Assembly (NCBI RefSeq): GCF_022012295.1
Contig: NZ_JAKLTN010000001.1
Coordinates: forward strand, 558,001-622,000
Source of the DNA: Dechloromonas hankyongensis
GTDB lineage: Bacteria; Pseudomonadota; Gammaproteobacteria; Burkholderiales; Rhodocyclaceae
Length of the DNA: 64,000 bases
Direction: 5' to 3'
Below, piece after piece: positions 8,703-16,886 of this stretch. Every line of letters starts with the position of its first letter. The stretch's first letter is position 1. Under the pieces are notes generated by a model, which saw nothing but the letters and a program-made list of their open reading frames with translations, was not told the origin of the DNA and made no database searches. The position numbers and the translations under genes were made by a program.

Positions 8703-9872
8703 ATGCCCCCGACATTACCTCTGCTCGATCTACCTTTTCTGTCCGAACTGACGGCGCTGCGCCGCGACATCCACGCCCACCCGGAGTTGGCTTTCGACGA
8801 GAACCGCACGGCCGATATCGTGGCGCGCGAACTGGAGCGCTACGGCCTGGAAGTGCATCGCGGCATCGCAAAGACCGGCGTCGTCGGCGTGCTGCGCGCC
8901 GGCACCTCGCCACGGATGGTCGGCCTGCGCGCCGACATGGATGCCTTGCCCCTGGCCGAACTGAACGAATTCCCGCATCACTCCAAACACCACGGCAAGA
9001 TGCACGCCTGCGGCCACGACGGGCACACCGCCATGCTGCTCGGCGCGGCACGTCACCTGGCGGCGCACCCGGATTTCGACGGCATCGCCGTGTTCATTTT
9101 CCAGCCGGCCGAGGAATCGGAGGGCGGGGCGGCGGTGATGATCGAGGACGGTCTGTTCGAGCGCTTCCCGGTCGAGGCGGTGTTCGGCCTGCACAACTGG
9201 CCGGGGATTCCGGTCGGCGAGATGATGGCCATGCCGGGGCCGGTGATGGCCGGCACCTGTGCCTTCGAGATCGTCGTGCGCGGCCACGGCTGCCATGCCG
9301 CCATGCCGCACCAGGGCGTCGATTCCATCGTCGCCGGCGCGCAGCTGGTACAGGCGTTGCAGACGGTGGTGGCGCGCACGCTGCATCCCTGCGAATCGGC
9401 AGTAGTTAGCGTCACGCAGTTCCATGCCGGCGAAGCGTGGAACATCATCCCGGAAGAGGTGGTACTGCGCGGCACCATCCGCACCTTCAAGCCGGAGGTC
9501 CAGGAAGCGGTCGAACGCGCCATCGAGCGCCTGTGCAGCGGCATTGCAGCGGCCAACGGGGCGCAGATCAGCGTCGTTTTCGACCATCGCTACCCGCCGA
9601 CGGTGAATAGCGCGGCCGAGGCCAAGTTCTGCCAGCAGGTCGCCGCCGAGGTGTTCGGCCAGGCCAAGGTGCTGACCGACATCCTGCCGTCGATGGGCGC
9701 CGAGGACTTCGCCTACATGCTGCGCGAGAAGCCGGGCTGCTACGTCTGGCTGGGCAATGGCCCGGGCACCGGCGGCTGCACGCTGCACAACCCGCACTAC
9801 GACTTCAACGACGAACTGCTGACCCTGGGCGCCAGCTACTGGGTCCATCTGGTTCGCCGCTGGCTGGCCTGA
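8703..9872 (+). CDS. M20-family amidohydrolase (hippurate hydrolase-like)
   Basis: A 389-aa metallo-amidohydrolase of the M20D group (hippurate or N-acyl-amino-acid hydrolases). HACGHDGH at residues 101-108 and PAEE at 135-138 supply metal ligands and the catalytic acid; the lid (dimerisation) domain follows from about residue 185. No signal peptide is present, so it is cytoplasmic. An AGGAGA about 7 bp upstream supports the ATG at 8703. It stands alone on the plus strand, converging with the metallo-beta-lactamase gene, with a strong hairpin at 9882-9917 between them. The actual substrate could be an N-acyl amino acid, hippurate or indole-amino-acid conjugate. Confidence 0.88.
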   Translation: MPPTLPLLDLPFLSELTALRRDIHAHPELAFDENRTADIVARELERYGLEVHRGIAKTGVVGVLRAGTSPRMVGLRADMDALPLAELNEFPHHSKHHGKMHACGHDGHTAMLLGAARHLAAHPDFDGIAVFIFQPAEESEGGAAVMIEDGLFERFPVEAVFGLHNWPGIPVGEMMAMPGPVMAGTCAFEIVVRGHGCHAAMPHQGVDSIVAGAQLVQALQTVVARTLHPCESAVVSVTQFHAGEAWNIIPEEVVLRGTIRTFKPEVQEAVERAIERLCSGIAAANGAQISVVFDHRYPPTVNSAAEAKFCQQVAAEVFGQAKVLTDILPSMGAEDFAYMLREKPGCYVWLGNGPGTGGCTLHNPHYDFNDELLTLGASYWVHLVRRWLA

Positions 9873-9881
9873 AACGCTCCA

Positions 9882-9917
9882 TCATTCCCGCTTTCGACCA
9901 ACGGAAGAAGGGAATGA
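9882..9917. terminator. Hairpin between convergent genes (likely bidirectional stop)
   Basis: The outer stem is TCATTCCC (9882-9889) with GGGAATGA (9910-9917). An inner stem pairs CTTTCG (9891-9896) with CGGAAG (9902-9907) around a 5-nt loop. It lies between the stop of the M20 gene (9872) and the stop of the convergent hydrolase (9931). There is no long U-tract, so it is a weak intrinsic terminator at best, but the position fits. The core matches the other CATTCCC palindromes in this window. Confidence 0.55.
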
Positions 9918-9930
9918 CCGTGTAGCCGGT

Positions 9931-10848
9931 TCAGCCGGCGACCAGCCGGCCGTCCTCCAGGCGCAGGGCATTGACCAGCAGCAGGTCGCGCTCGACCTTG
10001 GCCACCCATTGCTCGGCAGGCAGGTCGAGGAAGCGCGCATTGACGTCGACGGCGAAGGGCAGGCCGAGGACGAAGGCGGGGAAGTCGTCGCGGGCAATCT
10101 GCCGCCTTTCCAGCATGGCGAAGGAAACGATGACCTTGATGGCGTGCCAGGCCAGTTGCTGGATGTTGCTGGTGAACTGGTCTACGCGGCGGAAGGCGCG
10201 TTCGAAGGCGGCGTCGACGGTGTCGAAAGGCCGGCCGTGGCCAGGGATGACGATGTCGATAGGCAGGCGGGAGAGCATTTCCAGCGTCGCCCGGGTGTGG
10301 GCCAGGCCGTCGGCTTCGCCGAGCAGTTCGGGGAAGATGACGCCGAAGCCGTTTTCCCACAGCGCGTCGCCGGAGATCAGGATGCGCTTTTCCGGGTTGT
10401 AGTAGGCCAGCGCTTCCATGTCGTGGCCGGGGACGGCCAGCGCCTGCCAGTTGAGGCCGCCCATTTCGATTTCGCTGCCGGCGCCGATCAGGCTGTCGTG
10501 CTGGAAACGGGCATTCTGCTGGCCGAGCGGCGAAAGCAGCAGGGCGTCCTCGTCCCAGTCCGCAATGGCCGCATGCAGCCCGGCCGGGACGATGATTTCG
10601 CAGTCGAAGGCGGCCTTCAGCGCGGCATTGCCGCCGATGTGGTCGGAGTGCGAATGGGTGTTGATGAGGCGGGCCAGTCGGCGGCCCGCCAATGCGTGGC
10701 CGACCAGGTCTACGGTCTGCCCGGCGTGGCTGACATAGCCGCTGTCGACCAGCGTGGCGCGGTCGCTGCCGTCGAGGCACAGGATATTGTTGGCCGAGAG
10801 CCAGCCGCGTTCGAGGACGAGCAGGCTGTCCGGCAGTTGCGGGTTCAT
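9931..10848 (-). CDS. Metallo-beta-lactamase-fold hydrolase
   Basis: A 305-aa MBL-fold protein. The metal-binding motif THSHSDHIGG gives H65, H67, D69 and H70; a second His lies in VPGHDME and a third in VIPGHGRPF. The domain ends near residue 240, and the C-terminal 60 residues resemble the winged-helix-like tail found in BLACT/ribonuclease-Z-type hydrolases. The substrate is unknown (thioester or lactone hydrolases share this fold). Its ATG overlaps the stop of the small four-Cys gene by 4 bp, making it the last gene of a four-gene operon starting at 12213. Confidence 0.85.
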   Translation of the reverse strand: MNPQLPDSLLVLERGWLSANNILCLDGSDRATLVDSGYVSHAGQTVDLVGHALAGRRLARLINTHSHSDHIGGNAALKAAFDCEIIVPAGLHAAIADWDEDALLLSPLGQQNARFQHDSLIGAGSEIEMGGLNWQALAVPGHDMEALAYYNPEKRILISGDALWENGFGVIFPELLGEADGLAHTRATLEMLSRLPIDIVIPGHGRPFDTVDAAFERAFRRVDQFTSNIQQLAWHAIKVIVSFAMLERRQIARDDFPAFVLGLPFAVDVNARFLDLPAEQWVAKVERDLLLVNALRLEDGRLVAG

Positions 10849-11021
10849 TCCGGGCTATCCGGGTCGCCGGCCGGCTTTTGCAATTCCGGCACGCTCAGAG
10901 CGATTTCGACGTTAACTTCCGGGCCGCCCAGCGGAGGGCGGCCGCAGCCCATGCAGTAGCCGGTTTCCGGGTCGGACATGCAGACGCCGACGCATTGGTA
11001 GAGTTCTTCTTGTTCAGTCAT
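10845..11021 (-). CDS. Small four-cysteine protein, DUF1289-like paralogue
   Basis: A 58-aa protein starting at the ATG at 11021, which overlaps the preceding gene's stop (ATGA). It has the spacing C-x3-C-x8-C-x2-C (CVGVCMSDPETGYCMGC), exactly that of the DUF1289 protein encoded just upstream, but replaces the DUF1289 tail with a proline-rich GRPPLGGPEV stretch. The cysteines could bind zinc or an iron-sulfur cluster. The function is unknown. It was probably derived by tandem duplication from the neighbouring gene, or is a divergent member of the same family. Confidence 0.7.
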   Translation of the reverse strand: MTEQEELYQCVGVCMSDPETGYCMGCGRPPLGGPEVNVEIALSVPELQKPAGDPDSPE

Positions 11022-11224
11022 GTCGATTTGCCGTTGCTGACCGCTTTTCCTGCCTGTGGAGCATTGCCCTGGCGTCGTTGGGCAACAGCAGCCAGGATTT
11101 CGTTCCGGGCGGTGTCGTCGCAGCGCGACCAGGCGGTGATTTCGTCGAGGGTGCGGAAGCAGCCGACGCACAGGCCGCTGGTCGCATCCATCTTGCAGAC
11201 GTTGATGCAGGGTGAGGAAACCAT
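11018..11224 (-). CDS. DUF1289 family protein
   Basis: A 68-aa protein with the DUF1289 signature: SPCINVCKMDATSGLCVGC followed by RTLDEITAW. Four cysteines in C-x3-C-x8-C-x2-C spacing suggest a small metal-binding module. The family is widespread in proteobacteria and has no established function. It overlaps the upstream 329-aa gene by 1 bp and the downstream four-Cys gene by 4 bp, so translation is probably coupled. Confidence 0.85.
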   Translation of the reverse strand: MVSSPCINVCKMDATSGLCVGCFRTLDEITAWSRCDDTARNEILAAVAQRRQGNAPQAGKAVSNGKST

Positions 11225-12213
11225 CAGATGAGCATGAAACGGTGTTGTTGATCGCGGACCCGTTCGACTGCCTCGAGGGCTTCGTCGCGGCTGATGCGGG
11301 CCAGCATGGCGAGATGCAGACGGCGGTCGCGGGCGGTAAGTTCCGGGAATTTGAGGGTGTGGGCGTTCAGGTCGTCGGCCCCTTCGTCGCGGACGACGCC
11401 GAGGCGGTCCACCGTGATGGTGACCGGCGTCAGGTGGAGAGCCGCTTCCGGCGCCTGCAGATAGTCGGCCAGCGCGTCGAGCAGATGTTCAGGCAGCAGC
11501 GCTTCGGCGCATTGGCGCAGTTGGGCATCGAGTTCGGCCAGGTGGCGGGTGCCGACCTCGTAGGCCGGGCCGCCCGAGCTGCCGCGCAGAACCGTCAGGT
11601 GGGCGCGTTCGACCGACACGTCGTTGCGCAGCCCTTCACGTTCGTGGCGCAGGACTTGGAGATGTGCCTGGAAGGTGTGCAACAGGCTCTCGAACGCCTT
11701 GCTACGCAGGCCATGCAGCGTGTTATCCAGTTCGCAGCTCGGTTCGATCAGGGTTTGCCCGGAAAAATAGAGCACCAGCTGCGGCACGTCGTTGCGGATG
11801 ACCTCGCCCTGCTGTTCCATGCCCAGCTGCTTCTTCTGCTGGCGGCGGGCGGCAAACATGGCGTAGAAATGGTCGCTGTCCCAGCTGCATGGCTCGGCCA
11901 GGAAATCGCGTACCGCCTGGCTACGGCCGAGCATCTGGTCGATATCGTCGGCCGTGGCGAACAGGGCATGGACCAGCGGGTCGTTGGCGAAGGCATGGCG
12001 ATTGATGTCGATCGGCCCGGGCAGGGCGGCAACCAGTCCGTCGCAATAACCCAACGCATGTTCAAGCGGCCCGCCGAGCCGGTGTTCGAAGCCCGGGGCG
12101 AGCCTGAGCAGCGGATCGACCAGTTCGCCGACCCGCGCCAGTGCCTTGCGCAGCGCCGGGTCCGGGGGCGGCGCGGGCTTCAGGAAATCGGCAACGGCGG
12201 AAAGAAGGCTCAC
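11224..12213 (-). CDS. Conserved hypothetical protein, 329 aa
   Basis: I do not recognise a named family. It starts with GTG at 12213 (MSLLSAVADFLKPAP) and has no signal peptide or transmembrane segment. The sequence is Leu/Ala/Asp-rich and mostly helical by composition, with charged segments such as the stretch around AARRQQKKQLGMEQQGE. It opens the operon that continues with DUF1289, the second four-Cys protein and the MBL hydrolase, all overlapping. Codon use and GC look like the neighbours, so it is a normal resident gene. Confidence 0.7.
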   Translation of the reverse strand: MSLLSAVADFLKPAPPPDPALRKALARVGELVDPLLRLAPGFEHRLGGPLEHALGYCDGLVAALPGPIDINRHAFANDPLVHALFATADDIDQMLGRSQAVRDFLAEPCSWDSDHFYAMFAARRQQKKQLGMEQQGEVIRNDVPQLVLYFSGQTLIEPSCELDNTLHGLRSKAFESLLHTFQAHLQVLRHEREGLRNDVSVERAHLTVLRGSSGGPAYEVGTRHLAELDAQLRQCAEALLPEHLLDALADYLQAPEAALHLTPVTITVDRLGVVRDEGADDLNAHTLKFPELTARDRRLHLAMLARISRDEALEAVERVRDQQHRFMLI

Positions 12214-12244
12214 GAGAGGTCGGTTTCGTTACGTGCGACGCCGG

Positions 12245-13150
12245 CTATTCGGTCTTGGCGCACAGCGCCCGTCCGGCCTTGGCGCCGTTCGGACGATTGA
12301 GGGCGGTGGAAATCCAGTCGCCGATAGCCGCCAGTTTAGCCAGATCGATGCCGGTTTCAATGCCCAGGCCGTCGAGCAGATAGACCACGTCTTCGGTCGC
12401 CACGTTGCCGGAGGCGCCCTTGGCGTACGGGCAGCCGCCGAGGCCGGCCACCGAGGCGTCGAAAACGGCCATGCCGGCCTGCAGCGAGGCGTGGATATTG
12501 GCGATGGCCATGCCGTAGGTGTCGTGGTAGTGGCCGGCCAGCTTGGCTATGGGGATGGCCTTGGCGCAGGCATCGATCATGCGCCGGACGGTATCCGGAT
12601 TGCCGACGCCTATGGTGTCGCCGAGCGAGACTTCGTAGCAGCCCATGTCGAACAGCGTTTTGGCCACGCTGGCCACCTGTTCCGGCGCGATGGCCCCCTC
12701 GTAGGGGCAGCCGACGACGCAGGAAACGTAGCCGCGGACCGGGATTTCCAGCGCCGAAGCGGCGGAAACGACGGGTTCGAAGCGTTTCAGGCTCTCGGCG
12801 ATGGAGCAATTGATGTTTTTCCGGGAAAAACTCTCCGATGCGGCACCAAAAATGGCCACTTCGTTGGCGCCAGCCTGCACTGCGCCGTCAAAACCCTGCA
12901 GATTGGGGGTCAGCGCCGTGTAAATCGTTTGCGGATGGCGCTTGATGCCCTGCAGGATGGCGGCATTGTCGCCCATCTGCGGTACCCATTTCGGCGACAC
13001 GAAGGAGGTGGCCTCGATGACGCGTACGCCGGCCTCGGCCAGGCGCTCGATCAGCTCAATCTTGACTTCGGTCGGGACGACCTGCTTTTCGTTCTGCAGT
13101 CCGTCGCGCGGACCGACTTCGACGATTTTGACGCGGGAAGGTAGGGTCAT
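12245..13150 (-). CDS. mvaB: Hydroxymethylglutaryl-CoA lyase
   Basis: A 301-aa HMG-CoA lyase (LiuE role), which cleaves 3-hydroxy-3-methylglutaryl-CoA to acetoacetate and acetyl-CoA, the last step of leucine/isovalerate catabolism. The N terminus [12 protein letters not shown] is the metal/substrate site of the DRE-TIM superfamily, and [14 protein letters not shown] near residue 236 carries the catalytic-loop cysteine. The protein is full length and cytosolic. It is the most distal liu gene on the minus strand, separated from liuD by a 211-aa unknown membrane protein. Confidence 0.95.
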   Translation of the reverse strand: MTLPSRVKIVEVGPRDGLQNEKQVVPTEVKIELIERLAEAGVRVIEATSFVSPKWVPQMGDNAAILQGIKRHPQTIYTALTPNLQGFDGAVQAGANEVAIFGAASESFSRKNINCSIAESLKRFEPVVSAASALEIPVRGYVSCVVGCPYEGAIAPEQVASVAKTLFDMGCYEVSLGDTIGVGNPDTVRRMIDACAKAIPIAKLAGHYHDTYGMAIANIHASLQAGMAVFDASVAGLGGCPYAKGASGNVATEDVVYLLDGLGIETGIDLAKLAAIGDWISTALNRPNGAKAGRALCAKTE

Positions 13151-13168
13151 GGTGCGGGCAGTCGAATG

Positions 13169-13804
13169 TTAGTGGTTAGAGGAGATCACGAAGATCAGCA
13201 GCAAGGGCGCGGCCAGCAGGATCAGCACGCCGTCGGCGGCGAGCGTGATGGGGGTGAGCAGCAGCTTGCCGGCGGTCGATGCCGCCTTCGATCCGGCGGA
13301 TTTTTCGGCGGAAATGGTGATCGTGTAGGTCTTGCGCAGTTTTTGCGAAGCCGCCGTGGCCTGAATGCCGTTGGCGGCATAGCGCGTCCCGCTCAGGGTG
13401 CCGTTGTAGGTCAGCGTGCCGCCCGAGGGCTGGGGCTTGAAACCGGCGGCAAGCGCCTTGTCCTTCTGTTCCGGCGAGGCGTTCTTGCCCAGGCGCAGGA
13501 AATAGCCGCCCGAAATGTGCTGGTTGGCATCGACCATGAAGGTGTGGAAACTGGCGTCCACCACCTCGCGCAGGTCCGATTCCAGCAGCAGCTTGATGGC
13601 CGGCGGCGCCTCGAACAGGTAGTGATAGTCCTTGCCGAGGACGGCCAGCGTCTTGCCGTCGGCCGAGACGAGCACCGAGTCCACGGTTTCCGTGTAGGTT
13701 TCGCGGTCGCCGCCCGACATCACGGCCGCGGTGATGCAGCCCATGGACATCGGGATGGCGGCGGCGCCGCCGAGGAGTATCAGGGCCCTGCGCAAGGTAT
13801 TCAT
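13169..13804 (-). CDS. Predicted lipoprotein/membrane protein of unknown function
   Basis: 211 aa. The N terminus MNTLRRALILLGGAAAIPMSMGCI looks like a lipoprotein signal with a cysteine after MSMG, though the lipobox is imperfect. A hydrophobic segment of about 25 residues near the C terminus (LTLAADGVLILLAAPLLLIFVI type) is a likely transmembrane anchor followed by a short tail. The middle part is soluble and mixed in composition. No family is recognised. It sits between liuD and liuE on the same strand, but nothing links it to leucine catabolism except position. Confidence 0.7.
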   Translation of the reverse strand: MNTLRRALILLGGAAAIPMSMGCITAAVMSGGDRETYTETVDSVLVSADGKTLAVLGKDYHYLFEAPPAIKLLLESDLREVVDASFHTFMVDANQHISGGYFLRLGKNASPEQKDKALAAGFKPQPSGGTLTYNGTLSGTRYAANGIQATAASQKLRKTYTITISAEKSAGSKAASTAGKLLLTPITLAADGVLILLAAPLLLIFVISSNH

Positions 13805-13842
13805 GGCGATGTGAGCGGTCCGGAAAAGATGCTCGTCATTCT

Positions 13843-13870
13843 ATGCCTCGCCATGACAGCCGGGAGGCAT
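13843..13870. repeat. Short inverted repeat downstream of liuD
   Basis: Arms ATGCCTC (13843-13849) and GAGGCAT (13864-13870) with a 14-nt loop, located between liuD and the 211-aa gene on the minus strand. There is no U-tract, so its value as a terminator is doubtful. Confidence 0.35.
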
Positions 13871-13935
13871 TGCTCAGGCATACTGCGCTTCCTTGAGTTT
13901 GAATTCATCCTTCATCGCCTGGTGGATCATGACTT

Positions 13936-15936
13936 CTAGTTGGCCGCTTCGAACTCGACCAGCGGTGCGCCGTCGCTGACCTGCTCGCCGGCAGCGTAGC
14001 AGAAGGCCTTGACCACGCCGGCGGCGGGGGCGGTGATGGTGTGCTCCATCTTCATCGCCTCGAGGATGAGCAGCGGCGTGCCCTTGTCGACCTTCTGGCC
14101 GGCCTGGGCGAGCAGGGCGACGACCTTGCCGGGCATCGGCGCGGTCAGCCCGCCGCCGTGGCTGTCGCCGGCATCGACGCGGTGCAGCGGATCGTCGCGC
14201 AATAGCGAGTAGGTGCTGCCCTGCAGGAAGACGCTGCGCTTGTCGTCGACGGCAACGACGCTGGCCATCAGGCGGCGGTCGTCCAGTTCGACGGCGAAGC
14301 GATCGCCGTCCAGCTTTTTGCCGCGGGCGACGGTGGTCTGGCCGGCCAGCGTGATCTGCCACTGGTCGCCCTGATAGCGGACCTGGGCATCGACCAGCGC
14401 CTCGCCATCGCGGAAGCTGATGGTGCGTGCCGACGACAGGTTCATCCGCCAGCCGTCGCGGGCATGCCATGGCGACCACGGATCGCCGCTGGCTTTGGCC
14501 GCCTGCTTGGCGGCGCGCTGCTCCCACAGCAGTTCGCCGACCGTGGCGACGAGCAGCGCATCGCGGGGCACCGGCTGGGCTTCGGGGAACAGGAAGTCCT
14601 TCTGGCGTTCGATCAGCCCGGTGTCGAGGTCGGCGCCGGCAAAGGCCGGGCAGGCGACCAGGCGGGACAGGAAATCGATATTGGTGGTCAGGCCGGCCAC
14701 CTGGTAGTCGGCCAGGGCTTTGCGCATGCGGGCCAGGGCGCCGTCGCGGTTTTCGTCCCAGACGATGAGTTTGGCGATCATCGGGTCGTAGAAGGGCGTG
14801 ATTTCATCGCCTTCCTCGACGCCGGTATCGACCCGCACGTTGATCGACTCGGCCGGCGGGGCGAGGCGGATCAGCTTGCCGGTGGCGGGCAGGAAGCCCT
14901 TGTTGGCGTCCTCGGCGTAGATGCGCGCTTCCAGCGCATGGCCGCGGATGGCCAACTGTTCCTGGCGCAACGGCAGCGGCTGGCCGGCGGCGACGCGCAG
15001 CTGCCATTCGACCAGATCCTGGCCGGTGATCATTTCGGTGACCGGGTGCTCGACCTGCAGGCGGGTGTTCATCTCCATGAAGTAGAAGGTGCCGTCCTGC
15101 ATGGCGATGAACTCGACTGTGCCGGCGCCGACATAACCGACCGCCTTGGCCGCAGCGACGGCGGCTTCGCCCATCTGCCGGCGGCGTTCCTCCGGCATGC
15201 CGGGGGCGGGCGCTTCCTCGAGCACCTTCTGGTGGCGGCGTTGCACCGAGCAGTCGCGCTCGAACAGGTAGACGCAGTTGCCCAGCGTGTCGGCAAAGAC
15301 CTGGATTTCGACGTGGCGCGGCTTGGTGATGTATTTCTCGATCAGTACATGGTCGTCGCCGAAGCTGGAAATCGCCTCACGCTTGCAGGAGGCCAGCGCA
15401 TCGGGGAAATCGGCCGATTTCTCGACCAGGCGCATGCCCTTGCCGCCACCGCCGGCCGCTGCCTTGATCAGCACCGGGTAGCCGATCTGGTCGGCTTCCT
15501 TGTGCAGCAGATCCGGCGTCTGGTCGTCACCGTGGTAGCCCGGGGTGAGCGGCACGGCCGCCTTGCCCATCAGCTTCTTGGCTTCCGATTTCGAACCCAT
15601 GGCACGAATGGCCGAGGCCGGCGGGCCGATGAAGGTGATGCCGTTGGCGGCCAGTGCCTCGGCGAATTCCTCGTTCTCGGACAGGAAGCCGTAGCCGGGA
15701 TGAACGGCCTGGGCGCCAGTGCGCTTACAGGCGTCGATGATCTTGTCGGCGACCAGGTAGGACTCGCGGGCGGCGGCCGGGCCGAGCAGCACGGCCTCGT
15801 CGGCAAGACGGACATGGCGGGCGTTGGCATCGGCTTCGGAATAAACGGCGACGGTGCGGATGCCCATGCGGCGGGCAGTCTTGATGACCCGGCAGGCTAT
15901 TTCTCCGCGGTTGGCAATGAGGATTTTGTTAAACAT
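13936..15936 (-). CDS. liuD: Methylcrotonyl-CoA carboxylase, biotin-carrying alpha subunit
   Basis: A 666-aa biotin-dependent carboxylase subunit. The biotin carboxylase domain starts at MFNKILIANRGEIACRVI and spans to about residue 450. A linker/BT region and the C-terminal biotinyl domain follow, with the acceptor K629 in EAMKMEH. It fixes bicarbonate on biotin for transfer to 3-methylcrotonyl-CoA by the beta subunit (liuB). The substrate assignment comes from the surrounding liu genes; acetyl/propionyl-CoA carboxylases look alike. The ATG at 15936 is chosen because homologues start with this MFxKILIANRGE motif. A second copy of this start occurs at 16054 (see repeats). Confidence 0.93.
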   Translation of the reverse strand: MFNKILIANRGEIACRVIKTARRMGIRTVAVYSEADANARHVRLADEAVLLGPAAARESYLVADKIIDACKRTGAQAVHPGYGFLSENEEFAEALAANGITFIGPPASAIRAMGSKSEAKKLMGKAAVPLTPGYHGDDQTPDLLHKEADQIGYPVLIKAAAGGGGKGMRLVEKSADFPDALASCKREAISSFGDDHVLIEKYITKPRHVEIQVFADTLGNCVYLFERDCSVQRRHQKVLEEAPAPGMPEERRRQMGEAAVAAAKAVGYVGAGTVEFIAMQDGTFYFMEMNTRLQVEHPVTEMITGQDLVEWQLRVAAGQPLPLRQEQLAIRGHALEARIYAEDANKGFLPATGKLIRLAPPAESINVRVDTGVEEGDEITPFYDPMIAKLIVWDENRDGALARMRKALADYQVAGLTTNIDFLSRLVACPAFAGADLDTGLIERQKDFLFPEAQPVPRDALLVATVGELLWEQRAAKQAAKASGDPWSPWHARDGWRMNLSSARTISFRDGEALVDAQVRYQGDQWQITLAGQTTVARGKKLDGDRFAVELDDRRLMASVVAVDDKRSVFLQGSTYSLLRDDPLHRVDAGDSHGGGLTAPMPGKVVALLAQAGQKVDKGTPLLILEAMKMEHTITAPAAGVVKAFCYAAGEQVSDGAPLVEFEAAN

Positions 15937-15963
15937 GCTGGGTCTCCCGCGGAGAAATAGCCT
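15894..15963. repeat. 17-bp perfect inverted repeat around the liuD start
   Basis: AGGCTATTTCTCCGCGG at 15894-15910, inside the first codons of liuD, is repeated as its exact complement CCGCGGAGAAATAGCCT at 15947-15963 upstream of the start codon, 36 bp apart. The mRNA could fold into a stem that buries the start codon (15934-15936) and its ribosome-binding region in the loop. Confidence 0.75.
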
Positions 15964-16054
15964 GAGCGTGCTTCGCACGCAGGCGGTTTGACTTCGTCGC
16001 TGCGTCCCTGAGGGACTGGTCGCCGCGGTTGGCGATCAGGATTTTCGTAAACAT
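15929..16054 (-). pseudogene. Duplicated 5' end of liuD (41-codon remnant)
   Basis: Bases 16022-16054 repeat, with four or so changes, the first 11 codons of liuD at 15905-15936: both read MF(N/T)KILIANRG on the minus strand. After the repeat the copy runs on in frame for 41 codons through unrelated sequence and stops at 15929, overlapping the true liuD start. It begins only 3 bp after the liuC stop, where liuD itself would be expected to begin. This looks like a slipped or recombined duplication in which an insert of about 118 bp separates an old and a new start. The short peptide may still be translated and couple liuD translation to liuC. Confidence 0.65.
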
Positions 16055-16057
16055 GGC

Positions 16058-16846
16058 TTATTCCCCAATCCAGTTGGGCTGACGTTTATCGAGGAAGGCG
16101 GAAATACCTTCGCGGGCTTCCGGCGTGGCGCGCAGGTGGGCGATGCGGTGGGCGGTTTCCTCGACCAGCGTGTTGTTGATCGGCTGGTTGTTCACCGCGC
16201 GGATCAGGTCTTTGGCTGCGGCCTGGGCGAGCGGGCCGCCCTGCAGCAGGCAGGCGACGATTTCCTGCACCTTGGCGTCGAGCGCATCCGGCTCCACCAT
16301 CTCATGGACCAGGCCGATTTCACGGGCACGGACGGCATCGATGCGTTCGGCCGACTGGAAGTAGCGGGTCGCCTGGCGGGCGCCGATGGCGCGTAGCACA
16401 TAGGGCGAAATGGCCGACGGGATGATGCCGAACTTGACCTCGGACGTGGCGAACACGGCCTTGGTCGAGGCGACGGCGACATCGCAGGCCGAGGCCAGAC
16501 CCATGCCGCCGCCCAGCGCGGCGCCCTGGACGCGGGCGATGGTCGGCTTCTTCATCTCGGCCAGCGTGCGCAGCATGTGGGCCAGGGCGCGGGCACCGTT
16601 GAGATTGTCGTCGAGGCCGTTGTTGGCGGCGCGCTTCATCCAGTTGAGGTCGGCGCCGGCGGAGAAGCTCTTGCCGCGGCCGGCGAGGATTACTACGCGG
16701 ACGTCGTTGTCATCGTCTAGCGCCATGCAGGCGGCAGTCAGCTCGGTTATCAGGGTTTCGTCGAAGGCGTTGTGGAGGTCGGGGCGGTTCATCCAGATGG
16801 TGGCGACCGGGCCTTGTAGTTCGATTTCTAGGGTGGTGAAGGGCAT
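16058..16846 (-). CDS. liuC: Methylglutaconyl-CoA hydratase (enoyl-CoA hydratase family)
   Basis: A 262-aa crotonase-fold protein. SFSAGADLNWM supplies the first oxyanion-hole amide, and QGAALGGGMGLASACD is the second oxyanion-hole/acidic-residue segment. In the liu pathway it hydrates 3-methylglutaconyl-CoA to HMG-CoA. That substrate is inferred from its place between the two methylcrotonyl-CoA carboxylase genes. The ATG at 16846 is preceded by GGAGAC. Upstream, a 518-bp repeat element separates it from liuB, which is unusual because these genes normally sit a few bases apart. Confidence 0.9.
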   Translation of the reverse strand: MPFTTLEIELQGPVATIWMNRPDLHNAFDETLITELTAACMALDDDNDVRVVILAGRGKSFSAGADLNWMKRAANNGLDDNLNGARALAHMLRTLAEMKKPTIARVQGAALGGGMGLASACDVAVASTKAVFATSEVKFGIIPSAISPYVLRAIGARQATRYFQSAERIDAVRAREIGLVHEMVEPDALDAKVQEIVACLLQGGPLAQAAAKDLIRAVNNQPINNTLVEETAHRIAHLRATPEAREGISAFLDKRQPNWIGE

Positions 16847-16886
16847 TTTTGTTTGTCTCCTGCGTTTTCGTTGTTTTAGCGGTGGG

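Noticed and set aside
13874-13930. 18-codon ORF (MIHQAMKDEFKLKEAQYA) just after the liuD stop
   Set aside because: It starts 6 bp after liuD and has an ordinary composition, but no ribosome-binding site and no terminator pattern; too short to support.
14464-15960. 498-codon open frame on the plus strand
   Set aside because: Antisense to liuD, whose biotin carboxylase and biotinyl motifs are unmistakable.
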